From assembly GCF_900142215.1 (NCBI RefSeq), contig NZ_FRAC01000017.1:62001-126000 (forward strand): a DNA stretch of 64,000 nt, in the 5' to 3' direction. Positions 35,097-43,283 of the stretch are shown one piece after another (positions within the stretch are counted from its first letter, which is position 1; the number at the start of each line of letters is the position of its first letter). Origin of the DNA: Anaerocolumna jejuensis DSM 15929 (GTDB lineage Bacteria > Bacillota > Clostridia > Lachnospirales > Lachnospiraceae). The notes beneath the pieces are model-generated. The model saw nothing but the letters and a program-made list of their open reading frames with translations. It was not told where the DNA came from and ran no database searches. The position numbers and the translations under genes were made by a program.

Positions 35097-35133
35097 ATAT
35101 TTAGGCAGTGCCGCCGGCAGTATTGCGGTATGC
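35097..35133 (+). repeat. Palindromic repeat unit between pstC and pstA
   Basis: ATATTTAGGCAGTGCCGC...GCGGTATGC resembles the linker plus palindrome of the 25-kb element (TCTATTTAAGCAGCACCGC...GCGGTATGC). It lies just before the pstA ribosome binding site (AAAGAGG). Confidence 0.6.
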
Positions 35134-35148
35134 GCGAAAGAGGTTTAA

Positions 35149-36303
35149 ATGAATAATAATAATTGGAGCAACAGAAAAGTGAAAGACGGCCTTTTAAGGA
35201 GCTTAATCTACCTTGCCACCGCATTGACCGTTAGTATCTTATTTATCATCATAGGTTTCATTTTATACAAAGGAGTACCTGGAATTAATGTGGATTTCCT
35301 GACCAGAAGCTGGGATGATAAGACCACCTTTGTAAATATCAAGGCAGATGCCGGCAGAACAGGAGAGGGTGAAGAGGGCTATATTCCTGCTCTTGGCATC
35401 ACTGTAAAAGAAGGCGACAAAAACCTGGTTATATCGAAGATAGAGAAAAACTCCCCGGCCAAAAAGGCTGTAAATATGAAGAATGCATCCTATGTTCTGA
35501 AAAAGGATGATACTATCAGCAAGATAGGGAGTGACAATACGGAGGATTTATCCTTTGGGGACGCAGTAAAGCTGTTAAAGGACAGTGACGGAAGCCTCCG
35601 TCTGAAGGTAACAAGACCCGGCGGCGGTATTATACCAATGTTTGTATCGACTATTTATATTATCCTGCTGTCTCTTGTGGTTGCAGGGCCTATTGGAATC
35701 AGTGCGGCAATCTACCTCAATGAATATGCAAAGCCCGGCAGAGTCCTTAACATTATCCGCTTTGCCATACAGAACCTGGCTGGTATACCTTCCATTATAT
35801 ACGGCCTTTTTGGTATGCTTTTATTTGTACAGACACTTAAGATGCAGTATTCCATACTGGCTGGTTCCCTTACTCTTAGTATCTTACTGCTTCCGACCAT
35901 TATTTCCACAACAGAGGAAGCACTGAAGGAAATACCCAGATCCTACAGGGAAGGTTCTTATGGACTTGGAGCAACAAAGCTGCAAACAATTGCAAAGATT
36001 ATCCTGCCTGGGGCATTGCCGGGCATTCTGGTAGCAGTAATTCTCAGTATCGGCAGAATAGTGGGCGAATCCGCAGCCCTCATCTTTACCGCAGGTACAA
36101 TCGCACAGATACCGGAAGGGTTAGTAGGGGGAAAGGCATCTGCGGCAACACTTACCACTAAGATGTACTGGCTGATAAAAGAATCGGGAGATTTAAGCGC
36201 AGCAAGTTCTATTGCAGTGGTATTGCTGGTTCTTATTATACTATTAAACGTTGCTTCCAAAATGATAACAAGAGCATTTTTAAAAAGAACCGGTAATGGC
36301 TGA
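35149..36303 (+). CDS. pstA: Phosphate ABC transporter permease with an inserted PDZ-like domain
   Basis: 384 residues, about 90 more than usual. The first membrane segment (about 18-40) is followed by an extra extracytoplasmic segment (about 58-158). Within it residues 80-157 look like a PDZ domain: PALGITV, LVISKIEKNSPAKKA, LKKDDTISKIG, FGDAVKLLKD and GSLRLKVTRPGG. The normal PstA core then resumes (GGGIIPMFVSTIY) with five more membrane segments and the EAA loop SYREGSYGLGATKLQTIAKIILPGAL. The permease role with PstC is clear; the role of the insertion is unknown. AAAGAGG precedes the ATG. Confidence 0.92.
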   Translation: MNNNNWSNRKVKDGLLRSLIYLATALTVSILFIIIGFILYKGVPGINVDFLTRSWDDKTTFVNIKADAGRTGEGEEGYIPALGITVKEGDKNLVISKIEKNSPAKKAVNMKNASYVLKKDDTISKIGSDNTEDLSFGDAVKLLKDSDGSLRLKVTRPGGGIIPMFVSTIYIILLSLVVAGPIGISAAIYLNEYAKPGRVLNIIRFAIQNLAGIPSIIYGLFGMLLFVQTLKMQYSILAGSLTLSILLLPTIISTTEEALKEIPRSYREGSYGLGATKLQTIAKIILPGALPGILVAVILSIGRIVGESAALIFTAGTIAQIPEGLVGGKASAATLTTKMYWLIKESGDLSAASSIAVVLLVLIILLNVASKMITRAFLKRTGNG

Positions 36304-36344
36304 TAGCGCTTTTAACAGGATTTACGAAAACAGGAGGATATGCT

Positions 36345-37103
36345 TTGAACGATAAGGTGAAATTTACAGTCAGGGATCTGGATTTGTACTACGGAAATTT
36401 TCAGGCTCTAAAGAATATAAATATGAATATAGAACAAGGGAAGATTACAGCCTTTATAGGACCTTCCGGCTGCGGCAAATCTACCTTTTTAAAGACTCTG
36501 AACCGGATGAATGACCTGGTGGAAGGAGTTAAGATAAATGGGGAAGTTACATTGGACGGCGTGGATATCTATAAGGATTTTGATGCAATCATGCTAAGGT
36601 CAAGAGTGGGTATGGTATTCCAGCAGCCAAATCCTTTTCCCATGAGTATCTATGACAATGTAGCTTACGGCCCCAGAATACACGGTGTTAAGAAAAAGAG
36701 CGCCCTGGATGAGATGGTGGAGAAATCCTTACGTCAGGCAGCTATCTGGGATGAAGTAAAGGATAAGCTGAAGAAAAGTGCTCTTGCAGTATCCGGCGGA
36801 CAGCAGCAGAGAATCTGCATCGCCAGAACCCTTGCAATTGAACCGGAGGTAATATTAATGGATGAACCTACCTCGGCACTTGACCCTATTTCTACTATTA
36901 AAATAGAAGACCTTGCTACGGAATTAAAGAAGCACTATACTATTATTATAGTAACCCATAACATGCAGCAGGCCGGACGTATTTCCGATAAAACAGCCTT
37001 CTTCCTGACGGGAGAGGTAATAGAATACGGTGATACCGAGCAGATATTTAACAAACCGTCCAATAAGAAAACAGAAGATTATATCACCGGAAGATTCGGT
37101 TGA
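36345..37103 (+). CDS. pstB: Phosphate ABC transporter ATPase
   Basis: 252 residues with a TTG start behind CAGGAGG; the adjacent ATG is out of frame. Walker A is GPSGCGKST, the PstB-specific LKTLNRMNDLVEG follows, then the signature VSGGQQQR, Walker B ILMDEPTSALDP and the H-loop VTHNMQQA. It powers PstCA in the cytoplasm. Confidence 0.97.
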   Translation: MNDKVKFTVRDLDLYYGNFQALKNINMNIEQGKITAFIGPSGCGKSTFLKTLNRMNDLVEGVKINGEVTLDGVDIYKDFDAIMLRSRVGMVFQQPNPFPMSIYDNVAYGPRIHGVKKKSALDEMVEKSLRQAAIWDEVKDKLKKSALAVSGGQQQRICIARTLAIEPEVILMDEPTSALDPISTIKIEDLATELKKHYTIIIVTHNMQQAGRISDKTAFFLTGEVIEYGDTEQIFNKPSNKKTEDYITGRFG

Positions 37104-37189
37104 TTAATTGAATTAGGTAAAAGTATAATTCAAATAAGCCTGTATGGAAAATTTATACGGAAAATATGAAAAAGGTAACCCGAAAAGAC

Positions 37190-37217
37190 TTGCAAATAAA
37201 TAGGAAAATGCTATTAT
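37190..37217 (+). promoter_or_regulatory. Possible internal promoter of phoU-phoBR
   Basis: TTGCAA (37190-37195), 16-base spacer, TATTAT (37212-37217), about 50 bases upstream of phoU. It would allow phoU and phoBR expression independent of pst. Confidence 0.5.
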
Positions 37218-37265
37218 ATTGGTAATCAACTAGCCCTTATTAAGGGCGGATAGGAGCTGAATCGA

Positions 37266-37913
37266 ATGAGACAGACTTTTCTTGCACAACTGGAGGAATT
37301 AAACAATGATGTAATCAAAATGGGAAGCATATTAGAGCTGTCCATGAACGAAATGATAGGAGTCCTTCATGACAAAGACATTGAAAGGGCAAAGAAGATC
37401 ATTGACAGAGATGATGAAATTGATATGCTGGAACAGCATATCGAGAAGGAATGCATCAATATCATTGCCAAGCAGCAGCCATTGGCATCGGATTTAAGAA
37501 AGATAACCTCAATAATGAAGATCATAACGGACATTGAACGTATTGCGGACCAATGCGCAGATATCTCAGAGTATATTATCAAGCTTAACAGGTATCCTCA
37601 GATGGACTCGCCCAAGTCCCTTGATTCTATGATTGAAGCTATGAAAAAGATGGTAATTAACACCATAGACAGCTTTGTGGAGGCTGATGTTAAAAAGGCA
37701 AAGGCTGTCATTGAAGCAGATGATGAAGTGGATAATGACTTTGAGAAAATAACGGAGGAGCTGTCCCTTATCATGCAAAATAAACCGGAGCTGGTACCCC
37801 AGTGTATTTGTTATCTGATGATAATAAAGTACCTGGAGAGAATGGCAGATCATGCCACGAATATAGCAGAGTGGATAACCTATATTGTTACAGGAAATCT
37901 AACGGTTGGATAA
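37266..37913 (+). CDS. phoU: Phosphate signalling protein PhoU
   Basis: 215 residues, helical, two PhoU repeats with the metal-binding-type motifs ERAKKIIDRDDEIDMLE and KAKAVIEADDEVDNDFE, and ERIADQCADI / ERMADHATNIAEW. PhoU links PstB activity to the PhoR kinase and limits phosphate uptake. It is encoded between pstB and phoB, 26 bases before phoB. Confidence 0.96.
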   Translation: MRQTFLAQLEELNNDVIKMGSILELSMNEMIGVLHDKDIERAKKIIDRDDEIDMLEQHIEKECINIIAKQQPLASDLRKITSIMKIITDIERIADQCADISEYIIKLNRYPQMDSPKSLDSMIEAMKKMVINTIDSFVEADVKKAKAVIEADDEVDNDFEKITEELSLIMQNKPELVPQCICYLMIIKYLERMADHATNIAEWITYIVTGNLTVG

Positions 37914-37939
37914 AGAAATCCCTTGAAGGAGAGTTTCTC

Positions 37940-38644
37940 ATGAAAACAATATTAGCGGTAGATGATGAAGAACATATTTTAGAGCTATTAGCCTATAATC
38001 TGGAAAGAGACGGCTACCGGGTCTTAAAGGCGGAATCCGGTGAACTTGCTCTGGAAATACTGGCTTTTGAGAAAGTTGATATCGTGCTTTTAGACTGGAT
38101 GCTGCCGGGAATGGACGGAATAGAAGTGCTGCGGAAAATCCGCTCCGACAGGAATTATCACAATATCCCCGTTATTTTCCTGACGGCAAAAGGGGATGAG
38201 ATCAGTAAAGTGGTAGGACTTGAGGTAGGCTCTGACGATTATCTGGTAAAGCCCTTTGGTATCCATGAATTGCTGGCGCGTATCAAGGCAGTGCTGCGAA
38301 GAACAGAAGGCACTGGAAAGCAAAGCGAAGAAAAGGATGAAAGAGAAGAAAAGCTCATTATTGACCAGCTGGAAATCAACCGTTCCAGGAGGACGGTAAC
38401 CCTTGACGGAGACCTCGTTGAGCTTTCCTTTAAGGAATTTGAGCTATTATATCTGCTGGCGAAAAACAGAGGTATCGTATTTACCAGGGATAACCTTCTG
38501 GAAAAGGTATGGGGATATGACTATATCGGCGAGACCAGAACCGTGGATGTACATGTAAGTAACCTGAGAAAGAAGATAGAAAAGGATGAAAGCCATCCTG
38601 TTTATATCAAAACGGTAAGGGGTATGGGGTATAAGTTCGCATAA
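37940..38644 (+). CDS. phoB: Phosphate regulon response regulator
   Basis: 234 residues: receiver domain with phospho-acceptor D52 (VLLDWMLPG) and conserved K in DDYLVKPFG, then an OmpR-type winged helix (about 135-234, ending TVRGMGYKFA). It should bind the Pho box upstream of pstS. The ATG at 37940 follows GAAGGAGAG; an in-frame start inside phoU is not supported. The symbol rests on synteny with pst and phoU; phoP would be the Gram-positive name. Confidence 0.92.
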   Translation: MKTILAVDDEEHILELLAYNLERDGYRVLKAESGELALEILAFEKVDIVLLDWMLPGMDGIEVLRKIRSDRNYHNIPVIFLTAKGDEISKVVGLEVGSDDYLVKPFGIHELLARIKAVLRRTEGTGKQSEEKDEREEKLIIDQLEINRSRRTVTLDGDLVELSFKEFELLYLLAKNRGIVFTRDNLLEKVWGYDYIGETRTVDVHVSNLRKKIEKDESHPVYIKTVRGMGYKFA

Positions 38645-38709
38645 TTCACACAAGATTGTGCCTGCGAAATCCTCGGCCCAATCTTGCGGTGCGCTGGAAA
38701 GGCATGGCT
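38644..38709 (+). repeat. Left half of the 25-kb repeat, between phoB and phoR
   Basis: Identical in 58 of 66 bases to 25155-25220, in the same orientation. It has a CAAGATTG/CAATCTTG inverted pair around a conserved CCTGCGAAATCCTCGGCCC core. It fills almost the whole gap between the phoB stop and the phoR ribosome binding site. Confidence 0.88.
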
Positions 38710-38731
38710 AATATTCAGAAAAGGAGTTAAA

Positions 38732-40483
38732 ATGCAGAAAAAGCTCTATATCAGTTACCTTGCAACGATTATTTTAGCCCTGGGAATAGCAGGAATATTA
38801 TTCTGGAATGAGACCTCGGATTACTTATATAAGCAAAGTGAGGACCGTTATCTGGCCCAGGCGCAAATGGTGGCAGACGTATTTACGATGACAGGCTTTA
38901 GTAGCGCTCAGGATTATGAGTCCTTCGTAGATAAATATGGGAACAAGTACAATTGCAGAATAACGATTATTGATAAAGACGGAAATGTCATTGCAGATTC
39001 CAAAACCGACGGACAGATGGAAAACCATAAATCCAGAGAAGAAGTGAAGCTTGCCTTAAAGGGTGAGAGCGTTTCGGTGACCAGGTATTCCAAAACCATG
39101 AAGCAGGAATATTCCTATAGCGCAGTCCCTGTGAAAACAGCAGATTTTGACGGGGTTATCAGGATATCCCTGCCTTTCTCAACCATAAAGGACTTAACCG
39201 ATAAATTAGGAGGTTCTCTGGAACTTACGGTATTTCTGTGCCTGGTATTAGCCATGGCTGCCGCCGCTATTTTTACAGGGCTTTTCACAAAACCTATTAA
39301 TGAGGTGGCAAGAGCGGCAGAGAGAATATCCGACGGAGACTATAATATTAAAATCTACACAAGGGATAAATCCGTGGTTGGAAAGCTTGCCCGTTCCTTT
39401 AACATTATGGCCGGAAATCTGAAGAACACCATAACCAGCCTCACACAGAGAAATGCGGAGCTGGAAGCGATGCTCAGCAGCATGGAGGCAGGCGTTGTTG
39501 CCATTGATGACAGCAGCGATGTACTCTTTTTCAATAAATCCTTTGAAAAGATAAACAATACCGGAAAGACCATTGCAGTAGGGCAGTCCCTGTATTCCAT
39601 CTTCCGTAATGCCGCTGTATTTGATGCAGTGGATGAAGTAAAGGAAACGAAAACAAGTGTTATGAAGGAAGGCAGTATATCAGGGCTATCCATGAGCTTT
39701 ATCAGGGTTACCGGCACACCCCTGGGGCTGGAAGGAGAGAAATCCTTTGGCGTTCTTTTAATTATAGAGGACATTACCCAATTGAAGAAGCTGGAAAATA
39801 TGCGAAGAGATTTCGTTTCTAACGTGACCCATGAATTAAAGACACCTCTGACATCCATCAGAGGATTTATAGATACTTTAAAAAATGGAGCCATAAAAGA
39901 AGAAGCAGTGGCAAACCGCTTCCTGGATATTATTGATATTGAGGCGGAGAGGCTGTTTACACTTATTCAGGATATCTTATTGCTGCAGGAAATCGAATCT
40001 AAAAGAGATTTTGAGAGAATTCCCTGTGATATCAATGATTGTGTGAAATCAGTGATTGAACTGCTCCAGCCAAAGGGAAAAGACGATCTGGAAATAATCT
40101 TTGAGCCCCAGCCGTATCTGAGACCCTTTTACTGCAATCCCGACAGAATGAAGCAGCTCTTTATAAATCTTCTGGACAATGCCATGAAATATACGGAAGA
40201 GGGTACCATAACCGTTACCCTGAAGGAAGAAGAGGACAATTTGGTCCTGGGGGTCAAGGACACGGGAATCGGCATTGACAAGGAATCACTGCCACGTATC
40301 TTTGAGCGCTTCTACCGGGTGGACAGGGGACGTTCCAGAAAGCAGGGAGGAACCGGCCTTGGACTTTCCATTGTAAAGCATATTGTAGAACTTTACAGCG
40401 GAAATATCCAGGTAAACAGCACCTTAGGAGAGGGAACGGAATTTATCATTGCCCTTCCTTACGACACGGGAAAAAAGAAATAA
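38732..40483 (+). CDS. phoR: Phosphate regulon sensor histidine kinase
   Basis: 583 residues. Membrane segment (about 7-25), extracytoplasmic sensor domain of about 135 residues, second membrane segment (about 165-187), HAMP, PAS (about 245-350), HisKA with H367 (SNVTHELKTPLTS), then HATPase_c with the N box, DTGIGI and GGTGLGLSI. It phosphorylates the upstream PhoB. The start at 38732 follows AAAGGAG. Its last 60 bases overlap the convergent DUF1461 gene. Confidence 0.92.
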   Translation: MQKKLYISYLATIILALGIAGILFWNETSDYLYKQSEDRYLAQAQMVADVFTMTGFSSAQDYESFVDKYGNKYNCRITIIDKDGNVIADSKTDGQMENHKSREEVKLALKGESVSVTRYSKTMKQEYSYSAVPVKTADFDGVIRISLPFSTIKDLTDKLGGSLELTVFLCLVLAMAAAAIFTGLFTKPINEVARAAERISDGDYNIKIYTRDKSVVGKLARSFNIMAGNLKNTITSLTQRNAELEAMLSSMEAGVVAIDDSSDVLFFNKSFEKINNTGKTIAVGQSLYSIFRNAAVFDAVDEVKETKTSVMKEGSISGLSMSFIRVTGTPLGLEGEKSFGVLLIIEDITQLKKLENMRRDFVSNVTHELKTPLTSIRGFIDTLKNGAIKEEAVANRFLDIIDIEAERLFTLIQDILLLQEIESKRDFERIPCDINDCVKSVIELLQPKGKDDLEIIFEPQPYLRPFYCNPDRMKQLFINLLDNAMKYTEEGTITVTLKEEEDNLVLGVKDTGIGIDKESLPRIFERFYRVDRGRSRKQGGTGLGLSIVKHIVELYSGNIQVNSTLGEGTEFIIALPYDTGKKK

Positions 40484-41080
40484 ACCAAGGCTGCCAAGAA
40501 GAATGATTCCAAGGATGAGAAAAAGGCAGTGCATAAAGAAGGTATCCGGCAGGAGATTGATAATCGGGTCGGTAGCCGGATCAAAGAGCCAGTAATTGTT
40601 GCGGAAGAATATCTTGTGCAGCACAACAAAAAGCTTGTCAAAGTTAATGGCGCATGCCAGCGCAACAAGCAGAGGCAGCACCACTACAGTAACACTGGAA
40701 GGCAAAAGATAACGGTAGTCCCTGACTTTTCTTTTATATAGGATAGTCACAAGGAGCAGCAGGGCAGTTACAGCTAAAATATAATAAAAGGCTATAAAGA
40801 TATTTTTAACCTCCCTGAAATGCTCCAACGCCGGGGCAGAAGAGGGGAGGGTAGGAAACTTTAGCTCTCCCTTATAAAAGGGTGAATTATAATCAATGAG
40901 CACATCATAATTTTCTTTTATCACAGAGGCCTCTATCCCGGAGGTTTTTTCTATGTCCAGATGTTTTATATCAAAATAATAGAGAGGTCTGAAATTCACT
41001 GCAAGAATGACCCCGGCAGAAATAAAGAACAGGGCAAATAGTAAGCCGATACCGATATCGGTCAATTTAAACTTTCTCAT
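40424..41080 (-). CDS. DUF1461 family integral membrane protein
   Basis: 218 residues with four membrane segments (about 9-28, and three in the C-terminal half). The NNYWLFDPATDPIINLLPDTFF block near the end is characteristic of the DUF1461/TIGR01906 family, which has no known activity. The ATG at 41080 follows AAAGGA; the frame is open for another 33 codons upstream but without a ribosome binding site. The 3' end overlaps phoR by 60 bases on the opposite strand. Confidence 0.75.
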   Translation of the reverse strand: MRKFKLTDIGIGLLFALFFISAGVILAVNFRPLYYFDIKHLDIEKTSGIEASVIKENYDVLIDYNSPFYKGELKFPTLPSSAPALEHFREVKNIFIAFYYILAVTALLLLVTILYKRKVRDYRYLLPSSVTVVVLPLLVALACAINFDKLFVVLHKIFFRNNYWLFDPATDPIINLLPDTFFMHCLFLILGIILLGSLGLFLFSRVVRKGNDKFRSLS

Positions 41081-41444
41081 ATGCGTAATCCTTTCAAAGA
41101 GATTCATAATAAATTTAATCAAATTTATGATAGCAGCTAGAGATTCATAAATTTCCAGTTCAGCAATACGAAAGACCATATAATTAAAAATGGTATCTTA
41201 TAACATATTATATCTTTCCACAAGAAATTAAGCAAATGAATTGTAATACTGTGCTATAGAACAAGGACTCCGTTTGCTTGTATATGTGTTATGGAATGCT
41301 GTTAAGGGTCTAACTTCAAGATAGATAACCGCAGGCTGGCTTCATGGCCTTCAGGATTTAACAGAATTTTAACAGGTATATACAAGAGTATAGCTTTTCA
41401 TGGTATAATGTATACAGAATCTGATTGGATTAAGGGAGAAACCG
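41081..41444. other. Divergent intergenic region
   Basis: A 364-base A+T-rich gap between the DUF1461 gene and the coiA-like pseudogene. A TATAAT (41404-41409) lies about 35 bases upstream of the coiA-like start, with no clear -35. Nothing else was recognised. Confidence 0.45.
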
Positions 41445-42374
41445 ATGGAAAGCTGCATTCACAAAGGAGAAGAAATCTGCGCCTATGAACTAAAGGACAG
41501 CTCAGGAATTTATCAGGTGGAAAGGGTAGAGGAATTAAAGCTTGCAGCGGCAAAGGGAGAGCTGATCTGCAGAGAATGCGGCTCCAAGGTCTATCTGGCT
41601 GCGGGATTGATAAAGGAACCCTATTTTGCCCACTAATCCCCATGCATATCGCAAGCTTGCTTGCGATACTGCTTAAATAGAAAGATTAAAAATGCAACGC
41701 ATTTTTCAATCAATGACCTTACCGGCTGCGAATATTCTGCCAACAGGGAGTCCGAGGAGGCATTAAAGGGCAAGCGGCTGCTCTACCACCTGCTTCGGAC
41801 AAGCTTTCCGGAGGAAGAGCTCTATACCAGATATAAGCTGAAGAACGGCTTATATTGCAGCTTCTTCCTGCCCTTTACGGACGGAAAGCCCATTGCAGTT
41901 GAGTTCAGGTTGTACAATACGGGAATAGACGAATTCTATATAAGGGATCAATATTACCGGGAAGAGGGAATTACGCCTGTCTATATAGTAGGGCACCGGG
42001 TCGATAAAAACGACAGGCAATTATCCTGGTACCAGAATCTGATTCAGAAATCCATGGGTTATTGTGCTTTTTTGGATGCTGTGCAGGAAAAAATGTTTTT
42101 AAAAAAGAGCTTTTATAACCGCTTTGAAGGAAAAGGAAGGGTAAGGCTCCTTTGGAAGGATTATCCGGTAAAGGAGCTTCTTCTTAACAGGAATGGAATT
42201 CTTTCAGAAGAATTTATGGAGGAATGCAGTAAAGCAGAGAAGGCCTTTGCCCTCCCGGAAGGCATCCGGGAGGATATCCTGGAAAATGCCCTGCGGCTGG
42301 TAAAGGAAGGGCAGGGGCACCTGGTATCGGAGAAATACAGGAATTTTATAAGAGAAAGAAAACTGCTTAGATAA
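41445..42374 (+). pseudogene. CoiA-like competence gene, disrupted by a repeat insertion
   Basis: Two fragments in the same frame form one CoiA-like protein. The first (41445-41636) ends in CRECGSKVYLAAGLIKEPYFAH then stop. The second resumes after the inserted sequence with LTGCEYSANRESEEALKGKRLLYHLL and runs to 42374. Known CoiA-type proteins have an unbroken zinc-finger/FAH...E-S-..H-K region here. Removing about 78 bases would restore an uninterrupted frame of about 280 residues. A TTG within the insertion (41661) could restart translation, so a truncated product is possible. CoiA helps process incoming DNA during transformation. Confidence 0.75.
41634..41711 (-). repeat. Inverted copy of the repeat element inside the coiA-like gene
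   Basis: On the minus strand, bases 41708-41669 match 25228-25267 at 39 of 40 positions. They are followed by a palindrome (ATCGCAAGCAAGCTTGCGAT) and a GCATGGGGATTA end that matches 45144-45180 (34 of 37 over 41670-41634). The element adds the TAA stop at 41634. Exact ends and any target duplication could not be fixed. Confidence 0.85.
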
Positions 42375-42390
42375 GCGGAAGGGGGTATTT

Positions 42391-43068
42391 ATGTTCCAGG
42401 TAGGTACAGATTGGAATCCCAAGCAGGCACGGCTGAAAGAGCTGCTTGCAAAGCCTGAAAAGTTTGAGGAAGCAAAGGAGCTTTGTCTCCAATTACATTC
42501 AATAGTCCACTCCTCGGAGATAACACCGGGCATCGAGCCAACCTTACTGGATGAGGTATGGGAGGGCTTGACGGAAAAGGCCTTTCTTATCATGCCGACA
42601 GTGAAGGATGTGACAGTTGCATGGAACATCTGGCATATTACGCGAATCGAGGATATCACAGCCAATATTTTAATAGGGGAAAGAGAACAGGTATTGGATG
42701 AAGAATGGCTGGAGCGCCTTGGAGTCCGGGTCAGGGACACAGGTAATGCAATGACGGATGAGGAAATCCTTGCTTTAAGCCGGCAGCTGGTCCGGGAAGA
42801 GCTTAAAAGCTACCGGGATGCCGTAGGAGTCAGAACAAAGGAAATAATAAATAATCTGACTTCCCCTGATTTGAAAAGGAAGGTAAAAGGGGAAAGCATT
42901 GCAAGGATATTAAAAGAAGGCGGCGTGACGGAACAGGAGGATTCCATCTGGCTATTGGATTTCTGGGGGAAGAAAAATGTAGCAGGCATTATTCTTATGC
43001 CAATCACAAGGCATCAGGCAGGGCACCTAAATGATTGCATAAAGTTAAAGAAAAAGCTGCAAAAATAG
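42391..43068 (+). CDS. DinB-like protein
   Basis: 225 residues, helical. The pattern WNIWHITRIEDITANILI plus a late ITRHQAGHLNDC gives the histidine triad expected of the DinB/YfiT-like metalloenzyme superfamily (metal-dependent thiol-related or hydrolase activities). The precise reaction is unknown. GGAAGGGGG precedes the ATG. It starts 16 bases after the coiA-like pseudogene and may be read with it. Confidence 0.68.
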   Translation: MFQVGTDWNPKQARLKELLAKPEKFEEAKELCLQLHSIVHSSEITPGIEPTLLDEVWEGLTEKAFLIMPTVKDVTVAWNIWHITRIEDITANILIGEREQVLDEEWLERLGVRVRDTGNAMTDEEILALSRQLVREELKSYRDAVGVRTKEIINNLTSPDLKRKVKGESIARILKEGGVTEQEDSIWLLDFWGKKNVAGIILMPITRHQAGHLNDCIKLKKKLQK

Positions 43069-43071
43069 GGG

Positions 43072-43100
43072 TTGCCATACTGGTTAAAATATTGTACACT
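43072..43100 (+). promoter_or_regulatory. Promoter of the ZTP riboswitch-purH transcript
   Basis: TTGCCA (43072-43077), 17-base spacer, TACACT (43095-43100), placed just upstream of the aptamer. Confidence 0.7.
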
Positions 43101-43112
43101 AAAAATAGATTT

Positions 43113-43183
43113 TGTATGACTGGCGGAAATGGGAGCTTACCCATAGGGAGTACAAAAATATGATATGCCGACCGCCTGGGCAG
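43113..43183 (+). ncRNA. ZTP (pfl) riboswitch upstream of purH
   Basis: The conserved parts are present in order: GACTGGCGG, an internal GGGAGCTTACCC hairpin, the GGGAG segment, then the highly conserved GCCGACCGCCTGGGC 3' domain (43167-43181). ZTP/ZMP accumulates when 10-formyl-tetrahydrofolate is short. purH uses that cofactor and is a known target of this class. Confidence 0.93.
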
Positions 43184-43227
43184 CTCTGGTAATGGGATAG
43201 TTACCGGGTTACCAGGGCGGTTTTTTG
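43171..43227 (+). terminator. Riboswitch-controlled terminator
   Basis: CTGGTAA (43186-43192) pairs with TTACCAG (43209-43215), and the aptamer strand ACCGCC (43171-43176) can extend the stem with GGCGGT (43216-43221) before six T. Aptamer and terminator compete for ACCGCC, so ligand binding should allow read-through. Confidence 0.85.
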
Positions 43228-43283
43228 TTGTCTTTAGGAAGAATAACCATATAGTCCCTATTTTAAGGAAAAGGAGAGCGGAA

